Source of the DNA: Didymella arachidicola
Lineage: Eukaryota; Ascomycota; Dothideomycetes; Pleosporales; Didymellaceae
DNA: 64,000 nt
Reading direction: 5' to 3'
Assembly: GCA_016630955.3 (NCBI GenBank)
Contig: CM049996.1
Span: 310,001 to 374,000, forward strand
The notes beneath the pieces are model-generated. The model searched no databases. It worked only from the letters and a program-made list of their open reading frames with translations, and had not been told where the DNA came from. The position numbers and the translations under genes are program-made. This document shows, one piece after another, positions 21,297 through 30,188 of the stretch. Every line of letters begins with the position of its first letter. Position 1 is the first letter of the stretch.

Positions 21297-22091
21297 ATGA
21301 ATACCAACCAACCAACCAACCCATTTAACCCCAATGTTATACTCGATCGCTTCACCAACGACGACTCAGACACCTCTAGCAACGCTTCAGAGGAAGCTCC
21401 TACATACGGCGGCGAGGCATGGCAGAAACTGAATACAGTCATAAAACGCGCGTTGAGTAGTGCCTCAGAGAAGGACGCATCTATTGTTCGGCAATCGCTC
21501 CACCACATGGCTATACAGAACACCCTTCTACAGAGCGAAAATGAGGGCCTGCTTGACGCTCTTACTGTTAAGAAAAGGAGAAAGATGAAGGGCAAGTCTC
21601 TAGACCTGCTGCAACACTATGAGTACTGGGGGCCTTCAATGATGTGGACTCCTCGGTCATTCAGGGAAGCCAAGACCCGCATGAGGCTTGCAAGGGAGGA
21701 GCGAGAGGCAGACGAGAAGGAGAAAGCTGACATGAGGGAGCTTGCTAAGGCTAATAAGCTATACAATGAGAAGATTGCGCAGGAGAAGCGTGATGCGCGC
21801 GCAAGGGAGAAGGAAGAGCGTGACCAGCAGAAGGCTAGGAAGGCTAAGGAAGTCGCTGAACGCAAGGCTGAGAGAGAGCGTCAAAGGCAAGCTCGCAACT
21901 CTCAAAAAGCTATACGAAAGCCCTCTATAGGCAAGCGCAAGGCTCTGGAGAAAGAAGCACCAAAGAAGAAGCAGAAACGTAGTGCTGGGGATGATGTAGC
22001 TGGTGCCTCGCGCATAGCGCGTACGCCAACACCTCCACACCAAACCAACACTCGCGGCCGCAAAATCCTTCGGCCAAGAAAGTTTTGGTAA
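21297..22091 (+). CDS. Copy 2 transposase C-terminal block (coiled coil), now a separate ORF
   Basis: The ATG at 21297 and the first codons (MNTNQPTN) are LINE 3' tail. From 21320 the second copy of the target (PFNP) and then NVILDRF continue the transposase frame. It encodes a leucine-rich helix (LHHMAIQNTLLQSENEGLLDAL), an aromatic segment (YEYWGPSMMWTPRSFREA), a long charged coiled coil about residues 125-205 rich in E, R and K, and a basic tail ending at TAA 22089-22091. In uninterrupted fungal pogo-like transposases this region is the C-terminus of the same protein. It is intact, so a 264-aa protein could still be made. If translated it might act in trans with the catalytic part. Confidence 0.85.
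   Translation: MNTNQPTNPFNPNVILDRFTNDDSDTSSNASEEAPTYGGEAWQKLNTVIKRALSSASEKDASIVRQSLHHMAIQNTLLQSENEGLLDALTVKKRRKMKGKSLDLLQHYEYWGPSMMWTPRSFREAKTRMRLAREEREADEKEKADMRELAKANKLYNEKIAQEKRDARAREKEERDQQKARKAKEVAERKAERERQRQARNSQKAIRKPSIGKRKALEKEAPKKKQKRSAGDDVAGASRIARTPTPPHQTNTRGRKILRPRKFW
21320..21332 (+). repeat. Target-site duplication, 3' side of LINE copy 2
   Basis: Second copy of CCCATTTAACCCC (first at 15272-15284), directly after the ACCAACCAA tail. Confidence 0.92.
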
Positions 22092-22199
22092 GAGAGTTTG
22101 TTCTATAGGTTGATAGAATGCTCCACTAAGTTATCCTGTAATACAAGCTGTTGTGTGTGGCTCTACAGCCTCAAGTCTCTGTAGCCCGTTTTGGTGATG

Positions 22200-22237
22200 C
22201 GCGTGCATTGACTGACGGCGTGCATTGAGTGCACGGA
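22200..22237 (-). repeat. Right terminal inverted repeat of transposon copy 2
   Basis: Perfect 38-base reverse complement of 14069-14106. It lies 109 bases after the stop of the coiled-coil block. Confidence 0.9.
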
Positions 22238-23100
22238 CACGGTATCCGCAGACGCACCGGTGAGCCCCATGACGACAACATCGTGACAATCGTCCTTTCA
22301 AAACTTCTGCTGTCTACTACTCGTGAAGAAAACAATGATTGCTACTACGCTTACTCCTTTGATCCACCTTGATAATACTGACAGTCCTGCGCTCGTGCAC
22401 AAAATCCATACGCGCTTCTGGATTCTACAATGCGACAGACTGGCCAGTATCCATCAGCAGCCCAAAGGTCGATCGATGGATTTCCCGCATTCTTTATACT
22501 GATCGGTGGACCTGCACGGTAGGAATTACCTGATGGAACAAATAAAGCAAAAGCGACACGAAGGAACATTTGGAATACAACGAGTCACAGTGGAAGCAAC
22601 TGCACCTGGGCAGGGCAAGTCGGAGACACCGCCGCTTACCAAGCTCATTTCGATCGCAACGTTCACAAACCTTGCAATGGGCACGGTTGTACGTAAGCAA
22701 GTCCATCTCAAGATCTTGAGGCATACGTCGTTATGAACTTATGACAAGGAACATATTGTCCCACGTGACGAAGGAAAGCCAAGCGATCAGCACTTGCCTT
22801 CTTATAAACTAGTGCTGCCCTTCCTGCTTAGTTGCTGCCTGTTTGGTCATGTCCAAACCAACACATCTACACTTCTTGATTCTCACATATTGTCTGATGG
22901 CTCATGCTCACTGAACACGTCGGCCGCTGCTCGCGCGTTATACAGCACTAAGCGCACGACCGCGACGCGTCTGGTTTTAGTACCAATTGTGCCTGTCTTA
23001 CTCGCGGGTAACCGACCTCACCAGGTCTATCACGCCACTAGAACTGATCAAAACAACACAAAATCCAATATCAGTCCGTCGCCTTGAAAACAGCTCACAA
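22238..23100. other. Flank of transposon and upstream region of the Zn2Cys6 gene
   Basis: No supported gene. The last part presumably carries the promoter and leader of the regulator starting at 23101. The weak overlapping ORFs have no motif. Confidence 0.4.
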
Positions 23101-25454
23101 ATGAGGCGACTTGGCAAGTGCGATGCATGCCGGAAACGCAAAGTCAAATGCGATGAGAACAAGCCGTCGTGCGGAAGCTGCCAGAGGGGCAGCCGGACGT
23201 GCAACTACTTGTACCCGCAAGGCCCGGGCTTTGCACTGGTTTTGCAGGACCCAAGTCAAATGACACGTTATGGCCGTTCCATGGCTGCGTCAGTTATCTA
23301 TCCATTAAGTGCCGAGTGTACTAGCGACGACTCCTCGAGACCAGATTGCGCTTCGGCATCATCGCCTGATCAGATATCCACACCCAACTCAGACGTTTCA
23401 GACTTGCATCTCAGAGGAGGTATGGTGGCTGCAGATGGTCGGGGAGTCTTTCAGACGTTGGCGCCGGGTAAGTCAAAGGCTGCGAAGCCTTCGAAACGAC
23501 TGGAAACGAACCAACGGAAGCGCCTCCACGAGCACCTACTCCGTCTGCAACGCGAATCATCACTCTCAGTTCACCGGCCGACGGCTCCAGATACTAGACT
23601 TGCCGCAACTTTCATTAATATGCTACGGCCCGAATCCCCAAAGTATCAGCCTTTATTCACTTTGGGCGACTGGGTCACCTCGATCCCTCCTCGCATAGGC
23701 TCAAGCCCTGTCGTCACAATGGCCGCTAAGTTCCTGGTTCACAGTTTCGACTGCTATGTCGAGGACTCGCATTCCAACAAGATTCAAGCAATGCAGACTA
23801 AGAGCAAAGCACTGAAAGAACTTCAACTAAGCCTGCTCGCGTCACAGGAGGCTCCTACGTACGACTTGCTGCTTGCAACGAAGATGCACTACGCTTCTGA
23901 GGTGATACGCTACTTTCTTTGCCGCGCTCTTGCTAATTTGTTAACAGGTGTTACTTGGAGTCACCAATTTACATTACGCGATTCACACCCTTGGACTTAT
24001 GGACCTCTTGAGATCTGGCATACTTTCTGGCGCTGACGAGAAGCACTTTTGGAATATTCTGGACAACACTTATATCGACGATGTGAGTCCAATGTCCGCG
24101 CCGCGACTGCAAAAGCAGCACAGCGACGCTCAATTCCTCAGTTGCGTCCCGCACAGTAATGGCAGAGTCCTATTGCCCTTGCAATAATTTCAGGATATCT
24201 AGTAGCGCAACTTGAAAACTTTGATTACACAGTCGCTGACGAAACAAGGTGACCATGGCTATGACTGCCGGCCGTCCATCGATATACGATAACGATGTCT
24301 ACCTGTCATCAACGCATCCTGCCACGTTAGGAGAGTTTGGTCTTGACGACCGTGAATTCATCAGTCGGGCCATGATGCATGTAATCGTGCAGTGTCCTCG
24401 GCTGACTACGAGCATCAGACATGCCATTCGCACTCCTGATGATGTTGATGCAGTGGCGTCAGCTGTATCACATGCTGAGCATCTGTGGCGACTAACGCGC
24501 CAAAAACATTTCGTCGACTACATCAACGCATCAGTCAAAACTGTCGCCAATTGCAATGACAATACAGTGGTAGATATCTTGGGATACGGTATTGACTTCG
24601 ACCTTGCGCAAGAGATGGTGATCGCCACTCGGTACTGGCTGCTTCAGATCTTCTTGTGTGGAACGCTGGATACCTTGCTCCGGAAATTCCCAGTCCAGTT
24701 TGCCATGTCACTGCTTCCTGGACCTGCGGCCTTTCACGGTATTGATGTGTCTGCTGCGATACAGCTTGCCAGAGTAGTCCTAGCACTTGGGCGCAACCCT
24801 TCTCCGTTGACGTTGATTCGCACACACGGCCCTTTCTCTGGATCGATTGGCGCGTGGCACAGACAAATTCGATACCTTTCAATGACCCAGTCGCGCACCG
24901 AAGACTCAACTGGGAACGACATGGCCAGAAATGAAGCTAAACACAAGGCTCTGAGGATGAAGAAGTGGGTTCTAAACAACTGCAATGTGATCTTGAACAG
25001 ATTACACATTACCCAAGTCGACGAAGCTGCATGGATGGAAGCACTCGACTGTATGGCCGGCGAGGAGCTTCCCGATTGGATCCCAACCAAGGTAAGCTTC
25101 GGCACCGAAGATGGAGAGATTATCATGAAGCTTGAGTATAGCGGTGTCACGGCCAATGGCGATCCGCGAGTACGTGGTAGCCCTTCGCGCGTTTTTAACG
25201 TCAGAAACCCGGCGCAATTTGGGCCTCAGCATCTGCGAGATTGGATCAAAGGCTCCGGTGGCCCGGTGATATCGAAAGGTGCGCCGGAGACGGGGTGTGT
25301 GGTAGAGACTGCGAGTCCAGATTGGCTGTACCTTGGCACTGAAGGGACTTCTTCGACTCTGTCGGAGGGCGTAGAGCCTGAGTTCTGGGCGCAAATACCG
25401 ACGTATGCTCACACAACGGGGTCGAGAGAAATCAAAAGAAGTGGGACTAATTGA
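23101..25454 (+). CDS. Zn(II)2Cys6 fungal transcription factor
   Basis: DNA-binding regulator. The start at 23101 places the binuclear cluster at residues 7-34 with exact C-x2-C-x6-C-x6-C-x2-C-x6-C spacing (CDACRKRKVKC...CGSCQRGSRTC). A linker and middle-homology-like helical region follow. Exon 1 is 23101-23901; the intron 23902-23947 (GTGATA..AACAG) is clear; exon 2 is 23948-24082, ending at a GTGAGT donor. A short exon from 24166 (SPIALAIISGYL) and a 47-bp intron 24202-24248 would lead in phase to the long last exon 24249-25454. Alternatively the frame change near 24247 is a one-base frameshift, because the open stretch SPIALAIISGYLVAQL runs on past the donor. About 725 aa. Target genes unknown. 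Confidence 0.75.
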
Positions 25455-26363
25455 CTTTAACGACAAGAACGATTCGAGAACCGACTGCCAGCTTGCCCAG
25501 ATTATGCCAAATATGAACAAACAGTGTACTAAGCCTGTGGTCCAGAGAGCAAAGCAAGCAGATCGAGGTTACTTACCCCACGAAGGTTCGTTTGATATTC
25601 ATGATGGTCAGGGGTGGGTTCATGACAGCAGTGCACGGTTATTGGTTGTTAGCTGGCCGGGTCGGAGTCTGTGATTCTGCGTCTACGATTTAGGAAACGC
25701 AGTGTTGACAAACCAAGAAGCGCCTCCTTTGCGCAACTAAAAGTCTCAACTGGCCGGACGTGGAGCATATTCAGCTCGTCAACATAAAGTGAAACCTCGA
25801 TCCTTTACCGGCATGACTTTCCTTCTCAGCACAATACCAGCCCCTGAACACGGGCTGAGAATGGGTATATCAAGCTATCACGAACTGATGGCGGTGCTCC
25901 ACAGTATACAAAGACTATCGACCAGCTAACAGCTAACAGGGGTACTACTCACAGAGTAATTATCCTACACTCTGACGGCTGACAGGACACTTTGTGCGGT
26001 ATCCTCAGCAATCAGGTTGAACTGATAAGGCTGTGGCTGAATTGATGCGCAGGAACGGCGCATTGGCTGCTCTTCAAGGAGCCAACGCAACTAAGATGGG
26101 TACGGGATGGGTGATATGGCTGAGCTGCTGCTATCGATGAAAGTATTGACGCAAATCTACAAGGTCACTGTGAAGGATGACGTCGCAGATGGGAACGTAT
26201 CCAATAACAAGGTTCAGTTTCATGGCGGGTCCACTTCCGCATTCTGGACAGAACATACCTGAAATCCCAGTAGCTGGTGTGTATGCGCCTGAAAACGCAA
26301 GGGGCGAAGGTGTAGTAGAATAACAATCTGTCGCAGAAACTTCGCCTATATATATCTACTAAC

Positions 26364-26400
26364 TTGCAGAGCAGGTAGATTAGTCTACTTTGCTCTGCAA
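26364..26400. repeat. Near-perfect inverted repeat (hairpin)
   Basis: TTGCAGAGCA at the left pairs with TGCTCTGCAA at the right, and GTAGA with TCTAC inside, with a two-base mismatch and a short loop. Could be an end of a small non-autonomous element or chance. Confidence 0.5.
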
Positions 26401-26849
26401 CATAACCTGATTGGTACCAAGGCGAAACCTAGCGATGCCGGGGCAAGGTGTGACATCACGAATGACGATTTTTGAAAAGGACAAACTCGGTGTTCCACTA
26501 ACCAAAAAATTCCCAGTGTACCCAGACCCTTCCAGACTTGGCTTGAAACCGGTGCCATTTGGCGCACGCTTAGCCCCTTCTTCACAGCGTATGTCTGCTC
26601 GTGCCCACTGCGCAGTCTGAACCGCCGATCTTTGAATTTGTGCGCCGATTAATGCTCCAGCAGCTCGATTAGCCAGATACCGACATTAACGCGGGCGGCG
26701 TCATGGAGACCTCGATAATAGATATGATCATTGTAGTTAGCATCAGTATTAGAAGGCTTGTAAATCCTGTTACTGCTAATTGTAGAGTCGAGAGCTCCGT
26801 TCGGTTCCTCAAAACAGATGCTTCTCATCATGAACGGCTACTAAAGTAC

Positions 26850-27191
26850 TTATAAGTAAATACAGCAAAGGCTCAAGCTTTGCTTACAATGCTCAGAATA
26901 CTTCTCCCATGCTCTCAAGATCCATGAGTAGAAAGCAGAGCGAGACTCGCGCCTCATTGGTACGCCAATCGAGAATATATTTGTTGAAAGCATCGTATGG
27001 AATACTAGCGGATCGAACGGCGGCTCCATTACTTGTTCGGAGCAGTTCGATGAAGTCACAATGGCCGTGGTGTTTGCCCTGAAGTTGTCTGCTCTTATAG
27101 AAGCTGCCTGTTCATTGAGCTCTGGTATGTTGAGATCAAAGTCTCTACGACTTGTACCACGCATTACACTTGGAGCTGGTTGATGAGCCAT
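26850..27191 (-). CDS. Possible small hypothetical protein (113 aa)
   Basis: ORF starting MAHQPAPSVMRGTSRRDFDLN, with balanced composition and no stop for 113 codons in a region otherwise full of stops. No domain, signal or transmembrane segment recognised. An AT-rich TATA-like stretch lies just upstream on the minus strand (near 27196). Weak support. Confidence 0.2.
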   Translation of the reverse strand: MAHQPAPSVMRGTSRRDFDLNIPELNEQAASIRADNFRANTTAIVTSSNCSEQVMEPPFDPLVFHTMLSTNIFSIGVPMRRESRSAFYSWILRAWEKYSEHCKQSLSLCCIYL

Positions 27192-28796
27192 AGCGCGTAT
27201 AAAGGTTAAGCTCCTTACTTATGCTGCGCTTGTTTATCTTTGCATGGCCGCAGTCCCCAACGACCTTATCCGCGCTGAGTGCTGAGTAATAACAAGGCAG
27301 CATTAGAAGTCTTCAAGACGAGGTCGATGTCGTCGAACATAAGTAGTTCGAGACGCTCGCATCTTTAATTGCGGAGGCGATGACGATAACAAAATTTACG
27401 CACAGCTCCTCCACTTTCTGAGCCCAGATATCGTCACGTTGGCATCAGACCCACGGCGAGTTGTAGCATACGTCAACGATTAATGGAAAACAGCGCGTTT
27501 TTACTTCAAGATAGTAAATTATGCTCTAAAAGCGATGCTCATTCATATATCATCTTCTTATTGCCGTGGCATACTTTCGCCAGCTTCGACGCCTCTTCTC
27601 TTGCGAATGCGAAAGCATGATTCAACGCAAACGTTTCCATCTTTGAGTTCGTTGAGGAGTATTCTAGATGCCGCCGTTTCCTAGTGACGAAGTGCTTGAG
27701 ATCCACAAGCACAACCAAAATTTGCTTCGTGTTGGGATACCCAGGCGGATGAGCAATAAACTCTCGTTACGGTGTTGGGCAATCGCAGGCAAGACAAGAG
27801 GTGAAAGTGGGGCAGCTTTCAGCTGGGCTTTGCCCAGGACGAGGCTGTCGACCTTGCTGATGCGCATTGGCTGGCAAACGTGTAATAAGCGAGGGCCAGG
27901 CACCATCATAGGACAATCCAACATCGAGGACCCAGCCCTTCGCTAAAGCTTCATACCGTAAGCTTTCGATCTTATTTCCAGTAACAAGAGTCTTGCGTAT
28001 TACTACAGAGCTAGAGCGATCGGTCTACGGCGAACAGTCCAGGATAGAGTCGGCCCTACCAGAAGTGAACTATTCACAGTAACCAGGTCTCGTTATCCAA
28101 AATGATGATATGTGTGCAAGATCAATGGCTAGCTTGGCGCATGCTCCCAAGAATTGTACAGTCACAAATTGAAAGACCGCGCTCTCGATGTGGCGTAACT
28201 GCTTTGAGACCCTCTCAGAAGCAATGTAGGTTAATCTCCCAAGCGAGGGCTTACAGGAATTTGGTTGTGGTGCAGGCTCTATTCTACTTACGGAAATCGA
28301 ATGACGCCGACACGGGATCCTGATGTGCGTTACTGCTTCATCATTTGCAAGTCTTGTAGCAGTACTCCATCTGGCAAAGGCTGACGATCAACGTGGTATC
28401 CTTCAGGGGTTTACTCTCCAATAGGAAACCTAGTAAACCAGCCTATCAAGTACTCAGCTGCTCCCTGATTTCACCATTTGATGTCGAAATTACTGCTCAG
28501 AGAACAAGGCTAGAGATCTCCCCTGCGTTTTGCCAAGTCGCTCATCGGCGGCTACGGAATGCGGTACGCAGCTATACGAGACAGGCGAGCGATTAGTGAA
28601 GCCCCTCGACTTGGCTAACGACATGGCTTGAAGCTGAACAATCAACGAGACCAATCGATGATGACTGTGGGACTTCAAAGTGGTTTTGCCGATAGCATAA
28701 GAAAGAGCGGTTTTGCTCCTCGCGACTGGAAATTCCTACGACCCCAGGCGTCTTGAGCACGAACCAAAACATCACTGCATTCCAGGCCTTCTCATA

Positions 28797-29984
28797 ATGC
28801 CTCCTTCTTTCTCTAATTATGTCCGATTGTTTGTTCTGCTTGCGGTATTGATGCTTTGCGTCGGCCCGGCTGTCCCCTTTCCTTCGCCCACCGGCGACAA
28901 GATTGACGAGGAAGACGATAAGAAAGACTTCAAGAATGTCGTTTGTGTCAAAGAAAAGGACTCAATCCAATATGCCATTGATCATGCAAAGCCATACACG
29001 CGTATCGAAGTCGAAGGTCACCATACAGAGTATGTGACCATCAACAAAGACGGCATCTACCTTGTTGGAAAGGGTGCGAAGCTTTCTCCTCCAGACTACC
29101 CAGCAAATAACTACTGCTATGGCAAAGTTAAAGACGCCACGGGCAATGACACGAGTACTGGCATATGCATCCACGGGAAGAAGATTGAGTTGTTCAGCTA
29201 TGAGGTCTTTGACCTTCACCAACGGGTTAAGAGCGTCGGTGATCCTGTAAGAGATGTCTCAGTATCCGGCTTCAACGTTGTGAACTTTGACGGACCGAAC
29301 GTCGCCGTGTACGGAGGTAAAAACACTAAGATCTACAAGAACAAGCTCAAGGGCGGCAAACGATACGGCTTCCTCACTGTGGGCGGTAGAGGTACTGATG
29401 CATCTAACAATATCGTCATTGGGTCGGCACCTGCCACATTGTCAGGCGGACCTATTGCGATGTGCATGGACGACTTCAACTCTGCTGTGTTCTCCTACAA
29501 CGACCTCTCCGACTACAATATTGGGCTGTGCACCGAGACCGACGGAGCAATCAACAAGAATAATAACATCCGTAAGTGCTGTGTCGGCAACTTCATAGAC
29601 CCGGTCAAGGATGCCAAGTGCCTCGACAACACCTTTACCGATTGGAATAAGGGTTGCCCTATTGATGCTGCTGCGGGCATCGCTTTGGGCGGCGCAAAAA
29701 ATGCTTTGATCAAAGGCAACTACATCTCGATCGGCCTTGAGCCCAAAGTAAACGAGAAAGGCCAAGGCGGAAACGCAGGCGTCTTTCTGGGTCTGGAAAA
29801 CTTCTTTGTCAACGAGGGGAATACAATCACAAAAAACAAGTTTGGTGACAACTTAGCCGACATCTTCAACAACTCAACAGGCACGAACTACATTTTCGAT
29901 AACGAATGCGATGTTGCAGCCAGAGCCCCGCTGTCAAGCCCAATATCAGCGCCAGAATATTGCAGACCCCATGGTCACTATTGA
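28797..29984 (+). CDS. Secreted right-handed parallel beta-helix protein (395 aa)
   Basis: Single exon. The frame is open further 5', but the start at 28797 gives a clean signal peptide (VRLFVLLAVLMLCVGPAVPFP, about residues 9-29), so this start is preferred. An acidic/lysine-rich pro-like stretch (IDEEDDKKDFKN) is followed by many short turn-strand repeats rich in N, G, I and V (VSGFNVVNFDGPNVAVYGG, IYKNKLKGGKRYGF, NIVIGSAPATLS, IKGNYISIG, ITKNKFGDNLADI), characteristic of pectate-lyase-like beta helices (PbH1). Paired cysteines fit an extracellular protein. The substrate is probably a polysaccharide, but no catalytic signature of a known polysaccharide lyase family was recognised. Confidence 0.8.
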   Translation: MPPSFSNYVRLFVLLAVLMLCVGPAVPFPSPTGDKIDEEDDKKDFKNVVCVKEKDSIQYAIDHAKPYTRIEVEGHHTEYVTINKDGIYLVGKGAKLSPPDYPANNYCYGKVKDATGNDTSTGICIHGKKIELFSYEVFDLHQRVKSVGDPVRDVSVSGFNVVNFDGPNVAVYGGKNTKIYKNKLKGGKRYGFLTVGGRGTDASNNIVIGSAPATLSGGPIAMCMDDFNSAVFSYNDLSDYNIGLCTETDGAINKNNNIRKCCVGNFIDPVKDAKCLDNTFTDWNKGCPIDAAAGIALGGAKNALIKGNYISIGLEPKVNEKGQGGNAGVFLGLENFFVNEGNTITKNKFGDNLADIFNNSTGTNYIFDNECDVAARAPLSSPISAPEYCRPHGHY

Positions 29985-30188
29985 CACCTGTAACTGCGGC
30001 GGATGATGCGTTCAATGGTCACCATAAAATCGGACTTAGTGCTGAAATGATCGATGTGTACGGACGATGTAACGATTTATAGTTATTATACTAAATGTCC
30101 TCATACATGATTTGATAATAAAACGCTTTGAGCACACCTCACAGCTTTTCGCCCCTACCAACCAATCTGATAGTGTGGCTTCCTCCAC

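Larger units (their letters stand above)
15285..21319 (+). mobile_element. LINE copy 2 (Tad1-like non-LTR retrotransposon), full length, both ORFs intact
   Basis: 6035 bp with a 146-base leader, ORF1 (15431-17092), ORF2 (17086-20919) and a 400-base 3' region ending in AATACCAACCAACCAA. Endonuclease, reverse transcriptase and RNase H in one ORF2, with gag-like zinc knuckles in ORF1, is the I/Tad1-group layout. The last ~180 bases (about 21110-21300) are nearly identical to copy 1 although the coding parts differ, so they are probably the signal recognised by the reverse transcriptase. The leader is too short for an obvious internal promoter, so it may be transcribed from the transposase promoter. 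Likely young and possibly active. Confidence 0.92.
14069..22237 (+). mobile_element. Right-hand pogo/Fot1-like DNA transposon (copy 2), split by an intact LINE
   Basis: Ends are 38-bp perfect inverted repeats, 14069-14106 and 22200-22237. Contents in order: transposase catalytic part (14154-15284), LINE copy 2 (15285-21319), second copy of the 13-bp target (21320-21332), transposase C-terminal block (21333-22088). Removing the LINE and one duplication gives 2121 bp and a single open transposase frame of 629 codons. No TA duplication was found outside the repeats; on the left the element abuts copy 1. Confidence 0.88.
25455..28796. other. 3.3-kb gene-poor region
   Basis: No intron-joined gene recognised. 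It contains a hairpin (26364-26400) and one weak minus-strand ORF (26850-27191). Parts between 26.6 and 27.6 kb are AT-richer than the surrounding genes and may be old repeats. Confidence 0.35.

Noticed and set aside
21297..22091. An independent coiled-coil gene
   Set aside because: Its first codons are LINE tail and duplicated target; the rest continues the transposase frame and matches the block in copy 1.
5885..22237. A new class of transposon naturally encoding DDE transposase, gag, reverse transcriptase and coiled-coil protein together
   Set aside because: The 13-bp duplications at both LINE borders and the continuous transposase frame across the removed LINE show that the reverse transcriptase genes are an insertion.
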